Of a DNA stretch of 64,000 nt, positions 22,615 to 33,855 are shown piece by piece. The position numbers and the translations under genes were made by a program. Location: the NCBI GenBank assembly GCA_963971425.1, contig OZ020524.1:13891845-13955844 (forward strand), given 5' to 3'. The first letter of the stretch is position 1. Every line of letters begins with the position of its first letter. The notes under the pieces were generated by a model. It was given only the letters and a program-made list of their open reading frames with translations. It did no database searches and was not told the DNA's origin. This stretch comes from Bryoerythrophyllum caledonicum (taxonomy: Eukaryota > Streptophyta > Bryopsida > Pottiales > Pottiaceae).

Positions 22615-24083
22615 GGTCAGATTCTTTGTTTGTAGGTTACTGTTCACTCTTGGACTTGGCCCCAAGTTGAATGTGGATTTGACTTGGTTTTGCCTTGGGA
22701 TTTGTGTTTTGATGCCTTTGACTTTGCACGAAGAGTTGGTGGGACGGTGGCTGCGCCGTCAAGGGTAGTTAATGCTACCAGGTTTAGTAGAAGGCATCCT
22801 TTGTGTTTGGACGCTTGTGTGTGTTTACTGCAGTATAAGTGAGGAGCCTCGGGGCACCTCTCTTCACTGCTTGTTGTGTGTACTTTGCTTTCAGTTTAAT
22901 TCTAAACCTACGCTCTCTAAAAACCTTTTATGGTTGGGAGAGCTCGGATTCTACATGATTGTGAGTACCACTTCGAGTAGTCTACTCCTCAAGTCCGTAC
23001 TAAGTGTCTAAGTCGTTGTTTCCTTGTTCCATCAAGTAGATTAGTCCGGGTGGATGGGAATAACAGGTGAGACGGGTAGGTGGTTAGTTGGGCGGGACTC
23101 TAACTCTGACCTTTGTGATTGTTTCCTTGTTCCATCAAGTAGAATAGTTCGGGTGGATGGGAATAACATGTGAGATTACAAGTGGTTAGGGGAGGACAAG
23201 GGGGGAGTGACGGATGTGTAAGGGTCCTAGCGAGTCTTGAGTGACCTTCCGGCGTCAGAGTAGCGTCGGTTGTGAGGGCTTGGGTCGGTCCCTGAAACAT
23301 CTTATCTCCAGCCGCATTGGATGTGGAGGGAGACTAGGAGGAGGACGGATAGTGGGCAGGTAGGCCCCTTGTTCACTTACATTACGCACCTCGTAGCCTC
23401 GGAAACACGGGTCTATCATCCCTTCGGGGGTATCTCAGTGACACCATATCCATCCAAGTCAGTGAGTAGAGTTAGAAGGAGAGAACGGGAGGAAGAGTAG
23501 CTGGTACTTGTGTCAAACACTAAAATCTCTTTGAGTCCATGAACCCTTGTTCATGGTGAAAAACCTTCTCCGGATACGAAAGTACCTGGATGTCTATAGT
23601 GTACATAGTGTAAAGTCATGCCCGTCCAAACTCATTGAGGACCGCAGTGAGGAAACCCAGTGAGGACTGCAGTGAGGAAACCCAGTGAGGACCGCAGTGA
23701 GGACTGCAGTGAGGACCGCAGTGAGGACCGCAGTGAGGAAACCCAGTGAGGACCGCAGTGAGGACCGCAGTGAGGAAACCCAGTGAGGACCGTAGTGAGG
23801 ACCGCAGTGAGGAAACGTAGTGAGGACCGCAGTGAGGACCGCAGTGAGGATACCTCCCTCCCTTTTGGTAATGGGGAATGAAGCTTTGGTGTAACTAAGT
23901 CTAACCTTTGTAATTTATCTTTCTTTCTTTGTCTTGTGATGTAGTTATTGTGGTATGTAGAGTTTTTGTATAGTTATAGACTTGTTGTTAGTCGTTGTAG
24001 TTACGAGGATTCTCTGTGGGAACGAATACCTTAGGATATCTTTTGTGTTAAGATGTGAATACTTGCCAATGCGTACTACGACA
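22615..24083 (+). other. Non-coding tail of family-B unit (candidate LTR)
   Basis: No gene. It aligns along its length with the reverse complement of 33546-35100, apart from an internal minisatellite that differs between the copies. It ends with AAGATGTGAATACTTGCC and TACTACGACA, the terminus verified by the target duplication of the minus-strand copy. Confidence 0.65.
23640..23855. repeat. Minisatellite, GAGGACCGCAGT / GAGGAAACCCAGT units
   Basis: Units of 12 and 13 bases (TGAGGACCGCAG and TGAGGAAACCCAG) alternate about 17 times. In the minus-strand family-B copy the same position holds an unrelated array (ACATGGCCCGGATCG, about 33770-33850). Confidence 0.85.
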
Positions 24084-24640
24084 ATAGGCAAAGGCCTTGT
24101 CGCAGCAACATGGATGGCATCGCAGACAGTAAGGCGGCAGGTAGCTATCCAGCTCGTGTTCTCGCTGGGTTCTTGCATCGCATCGCGGACATCGGCAGAC
24201 CCCTGGACCTCGCGACCTCGCCGGGACCTGGCTGGGTCCACTGCATGGGACCTCGGTGGGACCTCGATGGGACCTCGGTGGGACCTCGCCGACATTGGCA
24301 GACTGTATGGAGTGGAGAGGCAAGCAGCTAAATATTGACTAGTATTTGCGCAAACCTTGGATGTTATGCTGAGACCTCGGGTGTTATGAGCATACCACGG
24401 GCTTTTTCCGCTAGCATCGCCGATATCGGCATTAGTCGTGGCTCCACAGGATTTCACTTGGTTGAACAAATGCTCGGCTTGAGAAATTGAATCACGATTT
24501 TCGAACACGAGCTAACTCCTCTTTGAATCGTTTATTAAATTGTCTACTTTGCAGCTCAAGCTCTTTGACCACAGCTTTTAATTTGTGGTTTTCTGCACTT
24601 AACATGCGATTAATCTAACAAGGTCTACTATGTTGCTTCT
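24084..24640. other. Non-coding stretch with GGGACCTCG repeats and a GCCGATATCGGC palindrome
   Basis: This lies immediately beyond the family-B terminus. TGGGACCTCG(G/A) repeats four to five times around 24245-24290, and a perfect 12-bp palindrome GCCGATATCGGC is at 24419-24430. It precedes the second cargo-gene copy and may be its upstream intron, since palindromes also precede the ParB-like exon in the first copy. No ORF is trusted. Confidence 0.45.
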
Positions 24641-24646
24641 ACACAG

Positions 24647-25443
24647 CGGTGGATGTCGATTCAACGACTGTAGGACTTGTTGGAACAATGGTGGATCAAG
24701 AAGGGTCACCTCAGCCTCATATTGGAGTACCTGGTAAGTATTATTCTTGTTTAGTCTTCATGATTATTTTATGAATGATATCCTAATTGATGAAATTGAG
24801 CAGGTGACTTTGACAATGAGGGAGACGAGGACACGCAAGATCATGAATCTATGCCCCTGGAAGACGAAAGTCAGTATTCGACAGCCATGTCTGCAGAAGA
24901 ACTTGGCAAGGAGATGGACGCCTTGGTGGTAAAGGAGTCTGTAAACAAAAATATTGTGTTGGATAAGCTTCGTTTAAAGCCACGGAGCAAGTCCAAGTTA
25001 AATATTCCCTTGTGTCGCATGCTTCTGCTTGCTGCTGTGAGGCCATATCTTAAGAACGATGTAATGGCATTAGGTGCTCACTTCGTAAGTACAGGTTACA
25101 TGGATGGCCATGGCGTATTTTACGTGGCCTTGCAGGATAACGAAGGAAGGACACTTGATGTTACTAGTGAGCACTCATTGAATTGGAGTCCGTTGTGGGT
25201 AAAAGCAAATGAAGCATTTGAGATAGAGCTACAAAAAGAAGAGGCCTGGAAGCACTTCTCCAAGAAGATGTTCTTCGTCTGGGATGGCAACCACCGCCTA
25301 GCTGCTTGGATGCCAATTATCAACAGGGATGACGCCAACGATCCCGAGTGGCACTTTGCTGTCGAGTCAATTATCTTGAAAGGCCTCCGAGTTGGTTGAA
25401 GGGCAAGTTGGACCACTACTTACCGCGCTTCATCAAGTGAATT
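24647..25443 (+). pseudogene. Second copy of the cargo gene: ParB/sulfiredoxin-like exons only
   Basis: Exons 24647-24733 (donor GGTAAG) and 24804-25443 (acceptor GAGCAG) give an acidic N-terminus, then a domain collinear with 13780-14260: NIPLCRMLLLAAVRP, VFYVALQDNEG, KMFFVWDGNHRLAAW and WHFAVESIIL. DGNHRLAAW is the best ParB/Srx-like signature in the window. A 20-base foreign segment at 25381-25400 breaks the frame just after SIILK; without it the frame would run on as GKLDHYLPRF. No methyltransferase part is seen before the gap. The copy is diverged from the first, so the gene is probably a repeated family. Confidence 0.6.
25380..25401 (+). repeat. 22-bp exact match to the right flank of MULE 1
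   Basis: Bases 25380-25401 equal 21440-21461, the start of the right half of the family-B ORF including the MULE target duplication. They sit as an insertion inside the ParB-like exon. Confidence 0.85.
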
Positions 25444-26202
25444 GGTAAGAATCTAACCTACTTTGGTGATCACAAAAGTGGGCTAAATGTTAACTAACAA
25501 TAATTTAATACTCCAAAAAATAATTGTCTGATGCTTAAACCGCAATACTTGCTTGGTACTTGGTAAATGTGAATCTCTAACTTAATTTGGTGCAAAATAT
25601 TTGCACCTTGTAACTCAAATGTCTTTTGAAAATTAATTTTAGATCCATAAAACTGAAATGGAACAAGTCCTCTCTCAATTATTCAAAAAATTAGATGCCT
25701 GTAATACCGATGGTCAGTATTAGAAAATTTACTACAACCAAGTTCTGATATGGAGTTGGTATGGGAGAATGAAAGAATTTGGAAACTTTTTCATTCAAAT
25801 AGTTTTAAGTACTTACAATTCTCTGATTCTGCAGGAGGAATCAGAATTGCCATCAGGGTTGTCTACATAGACGGACAGGGGCCCAAAGACAGCGGACGGA
25901 CGGACAGTAGGACGAACGGACAGGACGGACAGCACTTTTTGGCGGACAGTTGCGTGTAAAAAAAAATTACGAACCCTAAATCAAATTTTCAACTTACCCC
26001 CTGGTAAAACACGTGTGCACGACACGTCAGACGGCTTTCCACGTCACATCAAGGGGCGGGCGCGTGCCTTCGGACCGCGCGCGCAGCATTTGGGGCCGGG
26101 CGCGTACCAATCTGGACCGGGCGCGTTCATGAAGGGCCGGGCGCGTTCCAATTAGGGCCGGGCGCGTACGATTTAAGACCGGGCGCGTACCCCTAAGGGC
26201 CG
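25444..26202. other. Non-coding, ending in GACGGACAG and GGGCCGGGCGCGTNC tandem repeats
   Basis: AT-rich to about 25830. Then come GGACGGACAG-type repeats (25870-25945), followed by a strikingly GC-rich array of ~26-base units containing CCGGGCGCGT (26050-26202) that runs straight into the assembly gap. The gap probably exists because of this repeat. Confidence 0.7.
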
Positions 26203-26402
26203 NNNNNNNNNNNNNNNNNNNNNNNNNNNNNNNNNNNNNNNNNNNNNNNNNNNNNNNNNNNNNNNNNNNNNNNNNNNNNNNNNNNNNNNNNNNNNNNNNN
26301 NNNNNNNNNNNNNNNNNNNNNNNNNNNNNNNNNNNNNNNNNNNNNNNNNNNNNNNNNNNNNNNNNNNNNNNNNNNNNNNNNNNNNNNNNNNNNNNNNNNN
26401 NN
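26203..26402. other. Assembly gap (200 N)
   Basis: Exactly 200 undetermined bases. Reading frames crossing it have no meaning. Confidence 0.99.
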
Positions 26403-27442
26403 AGTGGAGAGAACTTGACATAAACTAATTTCAAAATTCCATTTCCGACATGTAGAAATGCCAATATCAAGTTCAATCAAGTTTACACAATGGATCATCT
26501 AAGTATAATTACTAATTTGCAATATCCATGAATTCTATAAAAGTAAAAATTGCATGAAGTGGATAGATTGGGTTTGTATGTGGCAATTTTTATCTCTGTT
26601 ACGATATATTATAACAATTTTGGCACTATTACAATTTAGTGAATTTGTTTGGTTGGCTCAAATGATTTGACTTCTATCTTCCAGAAATCTATAAGCATAT
26701 ATTGAAAATTTGATTTACGTACAAAAAAACATAAACAATCCAATATTTTTGAAATGTTCAAGGAAAGTAGTCAAACACTATAATGTTTTAAAAACATCTT
26801 CTAAAAATGTTATTAACACAATACTTATACTTACTTAATGATTTTTTTCCGAGAGTTAGTACCTTCAATTAGCATGGAAAATGATTTGTATGGCAAATTT
26901 CTACTCAAACTAAGATATAAGATGGATAATTTGTATAGTAGAATGCCATCACTTATCATTTGGAAGCCGTCGCAATTAGTTACATATAATACAATATTCA
27001 TCAAAGAATAATAATGTTGCATTAATATTGGGGAATTTGTAACATCACAAATCATTTATTATGCAAGTAAGTAACATGATTTTTATTGTTTAGTCTTATG
27101 ATTTACATGTTTGAGACAAAAGTTGAAGTTTTATTCTTCAACACATGATATAATTCCACTACAAAAAAATTCTCGATGATTGTACAGACTACTGAAGTGG
27201 GTTTTCAAATATTAGACAAAAGTGAATTTAATTTATTGATTGGAGTGCATGAAGTTGTACAATCATGGAAGATCATAATACAGTCATCAAATATTTAATT
27301 TAAACGTATACAAACTTATACAAAGAGTTTACAAAACATTCACTTTATTACATTGTACAAATTCAAAAACATGCTGAACCATACAAACTTGATTAACGTC
27401 AGAGATAAACAACATTGTTTTGAACTAAAGCCATTTACAAAT
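26403..27442. other. AT-rich intergenic DNA
   Basis: I see no gene, RNA or clear repeat. Short frames here are low-complexity. Confidence 0.6.
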
Positions 27443-29272
27443 TGTGAGCCAAATAAACCGCCCCCTAATGTGGTGGCTTATCTTGAACACAAGACCCTAC
27501 ATATGGGATGCAGCCCCTTGTGCAAGCATACTTTGACCATTCATACAAGCATGATGATCCAAGGCGTGGTCACTTAAGAGGGTTCATTAATAATTAGTGA
27601 TGCGATGGCTGAATTCAGCCTTAGGTTGAATCTAACCTTTAGACAAGCGTAAATTCCGCCTCAATGCTCCGTTTCCTATGTTTTAAAGCTCCATTAGGTT
27701 CAGTTTCGCCTTGTGAACTTGATTAGCTCCTTAACCAACCATTCCAGGCCCAAGTGCGACCCTGACAGCAGCGACCAGCAGACAGGCTCCTCTTTTTATA
27801 TTAAAAGTTTAATTCTTCATTATCTTCGCGATTAGGACTCCGTTTTTTACGTTTGTTTTTTGTATTCTACTTAGTTTTTCTTGCTTAACACGATGGCAGC
27901 CTTCACTTAACCATGCGACTCAATCATGAACTCATAACCAACGACCAACAGCGCACACTCAACATACGATTTTATTCACGATTATGCACCACACTCTTAC
28001 GTGTATACCACATGCATTCACATAAGGAACCCACTCCAGCTGCGTTTACTTACTAATGACCATTGAACCGATTGTTTAGTTGAATGTATAACAAACCCTA
28101 ATCCTAGCAAAAAATTGGCAACGCTTCCGCGTGTTTCTTTTGTATTCCGAAATTTAGGTTTCCCTTCATACACGAAAAATTGATTACTAGTCCGAGGGAA
28201 AAGAGAGGCTCCCTGATTCAGTGCAGTTCACCCTCTGCCCTTGCTCTCCAGCTCGTGATCTTCACCTTCGTCTTCGTGTTCGTGTCCAGCTCGTGATCTT
28301 CGCCCTCGTCTTCGTGTTCGTGTCCAGCTCGTGATCTTCGCCCTCGTCTTCGTGTTCGTGTCCAGCTCGTGATCTTCGCCCTCGTCTTCGTGTTCGCCTA
28401 ATTCAACTCCTCCAGTGGCCGGGGCTTCTGGCTCTCCTTCTCTTCCTAGTCTCTCTCTCCTTACTCCTTGCACACCCAACCAAATGAATCTCTCCAGGGG
28501 GTAACCCCCCAAGCCTTGCTCTCCTTGCGTTCCCATGGATGTTCCCCGCCGCCTTTGGCCTTCTTCCATTAATGACCCCTTCTTACAAAGCCTATTAACC
28601 CTATCACTACTAATCCCGTGCCACCCTTGTATTTAACAAAAGTGGGTGTCCCACTAACCAAGGAATATCTAAATCTAAACTTTGACCCCATGCCACATGG
28701 GTGTGCATGACCTCCAATAAGTGAGCTATTACGCTAAATTCAAGGATGCTAAATCTAACTAATCTACCTAAATTGAATTCCCCTTGCTTGGGGTTATGAT
28801 TAATTTACCAAGTGATGGTGAGGGTTTTTTCCCACTTCTTTTGGACCCTTTTTTCTACTTTTTTAAGGGCTTTTTAAGCTTCCTTCTTTTTTCCTTCACC
28901 TCACCATCATTCTTCTTCTTCTCCTAATTTTTTCCGTGGTTTCTTCACTGTGGCCAATTGCGGCCCCCGACTCAGTAGGAGGTAATTTCTTCTCCACCAC
29001 TTCTATTTCTCTTTCTTTTCTATTATTTTTGTTTTTTCCTAATCTTCTCTTCATTTTTTCCTTCCTAATTATTTTTTGGTTAACTTAATAAAATCCGTGG
29101 TTGCCATAAAGTGGCTCCTATTTAAGGAATTAGTGAATGGAAAGGCCATTTAGCCATCTTGATAAAAAATCATGGGTTAATCCAATTGGATTACCCACTT
29201 CAACTACTAGTTGAACCTAACACAATCGAAGTGCGGTCCATTCATCATCGGGAGCCGTTTTGGCGGCTCACA
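27443..29272 (-). repeat. LTR of gypsy element D (left copy, 1.83 kb)
   Basis: It starts TGTGAGCCAAATAA and ends CGGCTCACA, so the termini are inverted (TGTGAGCC/GGCTCACA), as LTR ends are. It is related over its length to 47736-50251. An ~38-base repeat (CAGCTCGTGATCTTCGCCCT...) occurs four times at about 28245-28400. A hairpin GAGCCGTTTTGGCGGCTC lies at the inner end. It abuts the pol reading frame of D at 29275. The flanks of the two LTRs show no obvious matching 5-bp duplication. Confidence 0.7.
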
Positions 29273-29274
29273 CC

Positions 29275-32200
29275 CTACTTCTCGAATGGGACCAAGGGCA
29301 AGGACACGCGTAGTGGCATGCTCATTCGAAGGTCATTTTGGGCATACCGTTGACAAGCGTCGCATCGCTTGGTGTACTCGTGGGCGTCTTGGAACAATGT
29401 GGACCAATAGTAACCCGCACGAAGGACCTTTTGGGCCGTCAAGGTCCCAGAGAAGTGCCCTCCGCACGCGCTCTCGTGGCAGGCCGAGAGGATCGTGGGG
29501 ATTTCCACGGACGTCACACATCGACGTAGCATGCCGTTAATCCCACGGCGGTACAATTTGCCTCCCACTATGGTAAAGTGGCGGCTATGAAGGCGAACTT
29601 TCCTTCGCTCGTTTTTGGACAATGAGTCCGGTAGAAGGTGAGTTTTGAGGAATTCGGCCACCAAATTGTACCATGTGGGAATAGAGGATACTCTAAAGAA
29701 GTCCTCATCTATCAAGGCTTTGTCAATGGGGACTACACCGGTTTCTTCTGAGAGACGGGAAATGTGATCTGCTTGAAGGTGCATCCTTCCTGGGCGGTAT
29801 TCAACCGTATAGTCAAACTCCTCTAAAAGTAAGACCCACCTCACCAAACGACCACTCAAGTCCGCCTTGTTGACAAGGTACTTGATGGCCATATGATCCA
29901 CGTAGAACACTACGGGGTTGAGTAACAAGTAGTGGCAGAATTTTTTGACCGAAAAGACCATGGCTAAACACTCACGTTCGGTGGTGGTGTAGTTCTTTTT
30001 GGCCGGGTTTAATCGCCTACTTGCAAAGGCAATGGGGTGGTCCTTGCCATTAAGGCCCACCGGTTGGCACAAGGTGCTTACTACAGCCACCGCCGAGGCA
30101 TCACAAAAGATGTGGAAGGGCAATTCCCAATTTGGGGGCCTCAAAACCGGGTAGGTGGTTAATTCCCCCTTCAAGACCTCGAAGGCCTCTTGGCAGTTGG
30201 GAGTCCACTCGAACCTTACGTTCTTTTGGATAAGTCGAGTAATAGGCATGGACTTCGTGGCATAGTCATGGATAACCTCCCGATACCACCCTATGTGCCC
30301 TAGGATTTTCTGTATCTCTTTGACGGTCGTGGGAGCCTTAACTCCACAATGACCTTCACCTTGTCGGGGTCCAGCTCTCTACCTTCCTTGGAAACAACAA
30401 ATCCGAGCAAGACCCCTTTCTCTACGGCGAGGAAAATCTTTTCGGGGTTGAGAGCGATACCGGTGCGTCTACACCGTTCGAAACTTTGCCTTACGCACGC
30501 GAGGTGGTGGTCCTTCGTGGACTGGGTGCTATAGTCATCAATGAATACCGTCATTGATTTATGCAAGAGGTCTGAGAAGGCATAGGTCATGGCCCTCTGG
30601 AATGCGGAAGGGGCATTACAAAGCCCAAAAGGCATGACCAAATAAATGAATGTGCCCCACGGGGTAGTGAAGGCGGTCTTGTGATAGTCCTCGGGGGCAA
30701 TGGAGATTTGATTGTAGCCCGAGTAGCCATCCATAAACGTATAGAGCTCATGACCACCTACCTGTTCTAAGATGGTGTTGATAAATGGCAAGGGAAAGTA
30801 GTCATTTTAGGTGTGGTGGTTGAGTTTCCTATAGTCAATGCACACCCGTAGCTTCCCATTCTTCTTCTTAACCAACACCATAGGGGAGACCCAATCAGAT
30901 ATTTCCACGGGTTTAATGAACCCCGCTTGGAGTAGCTTCTCCAACTCTGCCTTGACAATGAGCTGCAGGTTCGGATTCATACGCCGCTCTTTTTGTCTAA
31001 TGGGAGTAGTGCCCGGGAGAAGGAGAATGTGATGTTGTGTCACCGCCAGGGGAATGCCCTTGAGGTCCTTGTATAACCAGGCAAAAATATCCCCAAATTC
31101 GACCACAAGTGACTTGTATTTCACCATCTCCTCCTCGGTCAATCCAACTCCCACCTTTATACTACGGACTTCTTCATCCTCATGAGAGACCACCATCAAT
31201 TTCCAATCATCGTGATGTACGTGTGGTTGTTGAGTAGGTCCCTTGTACCAATCATTCGGAACTTGGGGGTACGTTGCCCCCAAACCACTAGCTAGTATAC
31301 TGGTGGATGTTCTCCTAAAGTGGAGAGATGGGTTGAGAGGAGCTTCGTCCCCCAACACCTCCAAATCGTCCCCTTGTGTGCCATCAACATCCATTCCAAA
31401 TACCGCCACGGGTTCTAAGTCATCGAGGAGGGAAACCAGGCTAAGTTCCAACTCGGGTTCCTCCTCAATCAGCTCACTCTCCATGAAATGCACGGCCATG
31501 GCTTCGTCCGCGCTCGAGGTGGGGTGCTCCTTCAACCAGTCTACAAATTCCCCGGTGGGAACCCACTCGTAAAGGCCCGGTCCCATGCTTTTGAACGGCA
31601 TCACATCGGCCTTCGAGGGTTGGGCTCTATCCACCGCCTTGTGTGGTGCGAACCTCACTCTCTTGGGGAGTTCTTTTGTCAACACTTCTTGCGACTCATC
31701 CTCCGAAGGGCCCATACAATCATAGCATAGTCCTAGACTACTCGGTTGGATATGGACCGTAGTAGGATTCTCAAGGGGCCCGTAGGTGATGTTGGGGTTC
31801 GGTCCTCCCCATTCCACCGTGGCATTGGCGATTTGCAACCACGGTCTACCTAGTAGCAAGGAATATGCCTCCTTGTTGGAGTGCATTCGAATGACTTGGG
31901 AGGTGAGGGAGTACTCTATTCCCCCCGTGGTAACTTTACAACCACTAATTTGGCCTAACGGGGCCTCCGAGCTTTGATTAGCCATGTTGATGATGTAAGG
32001 TGATGGTTCCGTGATGTCTAGGCCCAATTTCTCCATAGTGGAGAGGGGCATGATGTTCAAACCACTACCACCGTCAACTAGTACGTTGGGTACCACCTTA
32101 TCTACAATTGGGACCTCAATTTGAACCGCCTTGACTTCGATATTGGGGTGTGCGGACTTTACACGAGCTGCCAACCTAACCTTTGCCTTAGGCCTCCGCT

Positions 32201-33540
32201 TTACCGGGGTGCCCGACCTAAGGACCTTCCTCATGGGTGGGGATACCTCCTGTAGTTGGGCTATGGTGATGTCCGCCTTGAGACGACTCAAATCCGCCCA
32301 TAAATCGTAAGGCCCTTCTCCTACGTGTTCCTCGACATGTGGGAATGTGCTCACTGCGGGACTAGGGACCGGTGGACCTTCCCATGGTTCTTGGGGAGTG
32401 GATAATGGTATTCGGGGCCCAGGTGTCCCACGGGACGACCTTAAGTTGGCCCGTTTAGTGCCTTCCACCGCTTCCTTGGTGGTGTTGTTTAGGTCAGAGA
32501 AGTGAGGTGAGTCCTCCTCCGAGGTGTCACCATCCTCCGGTGTGGGTGGAGGAGGACTCGAGTACCTAGGTTCTCGCCGGTTGGACCGAGTTTGGACCAC
32601 CAACGCCGGTAATTCACAAGATTTTGCCCCCTCGGTTGTGCTAACCTCGTGGAAGATTACATTGAGCTCGGTAAGGGATGGGGTGTGCGTGGATACAACC
32701 TCACTTGACATTGTGGCATAGCGAACATCTTGTGGGCCTTGGTTTTGTTGGCCCCCATGTTTTTGTTGGCCCCCGTGGTTTGGTTGGCCACCGTGGTTTG
32801 GCCCTTGGCTTATGGAGATGTAACCGTCCTTGATATTAATCCCCATGGGGGGAGTTTGACTTTGGCGGTTGTTGTTGTAGTCATAGTAGAGGCTAGGCGG
32901 CCTAAGAGTATTATCGGAGGTGGGGTTACGTGCACCTCTTAAATGGTCTTGAGCTTGTTGAGGGTAGTTCCCTGGCGGAGAGGGCATGGGGATTACCTTA
33001 TCCGGCCTTCGACACACTTTGGTAGGGTGATTACCTCCACAGTTACCACATACTACCCCACTTTCGACCCAACACTGCCCAGGTGCGTGTCTCTTGCCAC
33101 AAGTGTGATGGATTTCATACCGTGGTCGTGGGGGTCCCCCATAACCTTGGTTTGGTTGTGTATAGCCTTGCGGACCATAGTTAGTTGCCACCGGTGGTTG
33201 ATTCCTATGGGGAGGTACATACGGGGGTTGAGCGGCCTCGTATTGCGGTGCTGCCGCTGGGGTGGTGCAGAAGGGACTAGTGTGCCCCGGTTGGCCACAT
33301 TGAGTGCACCATAGGCCTGAAGCATGTCTACTAGACTCTATAGGTGGAGGCGTGGGGTAAGGGACTTGGTTTTTAATCAACAAGGCCATTTGGTCCTGCA
33401 TGGCCTTGATTTGTTGCGCTAGTTGGTCTTGGAAACCTTGCTGGCCTTGGAGGATTTCATTCTTTATTTCCTCCTTCCACGTGCCCTGCTCTTCGTGATA
33501 GGTGAGCTCGGGGAGGGCTACTGGTGGTCTAACGTTCAAG
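29275..33540 (-). CDS. gag-pol of gypsy element D: zinc knuckles, protease, reverse transcriptase, RNase H, start of integrase (decayed)
   Basis: Reading on the minus strand, the order is a Gln-rich gag end (GFQDQLAQQIKAMQDQM); zinc knuckles (CTQCGQPGHTSPFC, then CHTCGKRHAPGQC and CGNCGGNHPTKVC); an aspartic protease-like segment (VLVDGGSGLNIM); reverse transcriptase (VLVKKKNGKLRVCIDYRKLN, FMDGYSGYNQI, VFIDD); RNase H (FHIFCDASAVAV, YTTTERECLAM); and the HHCC finger of integrase (H..GH...RCDACQ). The order PR-RT-RH-IN is that of Ty3/gypsy. The frame is not continuous and the integrase core is absent. The first bases upstream of 33540 belong to the family-B insertion. Confidence 0.85.
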
Positions 33541-33545
33541 GGTGG
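33541..33545 (+). repeat. 5-bp target-site duplication GGTGG (left)
   Basis: GGTGG at 33541-33545 matches 38308-38312 and flanks TGTCGTA...TACGACA termini exactly. Confidence 0.85.
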
Positions 33546-33769
33546 TGTCGTAGTACGCGTTGGCAAGTATTCACATCTTAACACAAAGATACCCTTAAGG
33601 TAATCGTTCCCACAGAGAGTCACCGAGAACTATAACGACTAATAACAAAACATGATCTGTACAATGTCAACTATACAATATATACATTAAAAGAAAGGAG
33701 AGAAAGGTTTAGGTTACAAGGGGTGAGCGTTAATTACACAAACCGCCCCACCCAAGTACTTTACAAGTT

Positions 33770-33855
33770 TACATGGCCCGGATTCCACATGGCCCGGATC
33801 GTACATGGCCCGGATCGTACATGGCCCGGATCGTACATGGCCCGGATCCTATATG
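33770..33855. repeat. Minisatellite ACATGGCCCGGATCGT, ~16-bp unit
   Basis: Five tandem copies with slight variation, in the tail of the 4.76-kb family-B unit. It sits where the plus-strand copy has the unrelated GAGGACCGCAGT array. Confidence 0.8.

Larger units (their letters stand above)
4010..24083 (+). mobile_element. LTR-class retroelement unit, family B, split by a MULE (fossil)
   Basis: The left block is 4010-4951 (leader plus the first part of the ORF). The right block is 21440-24083 (rest of the ORF plus a 1.5-kb tail). Both blocks are collinear with the uninterrupted minus-strand copy at 33546-38307, which proves the 4952-21439 segment is a later insertion. The right end is TACTACGACA at 24083, the same terminus as the minus-strand copy. 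The 5' end of the unit is missing here because the family-A unit abuts at 4009. The unit is broken. Confidence 0.7.

Noticed and set aside
23640-23855. GAGGACCGCAGT repeats as a CRISPR-like or coding repeat
   Set aside because: Units are contiguous with no unique spacers, and there is no open frame with a credible start. Minisatellite in an LTR-type tail.
26027-26498. Frames crossing the N run
   Set aside because: They are mostly undetermined residues and carry no evidence.
28228-28569. 113-aa minus-strand frame with repeated EDEGEDHELDTN peptide
   Set aside because: It is the translation of the 38-base array inside an LTR; no start context or conservation in the other LTR.
27443-29272. Interpreting the left D-type LTR as an independent solo LTR
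   Set aside because: The flanking 5-mers do not match (CAAAT versus CCCTA), so a simple solo insertion is not supported; kept as an LTR of D, with doubt.
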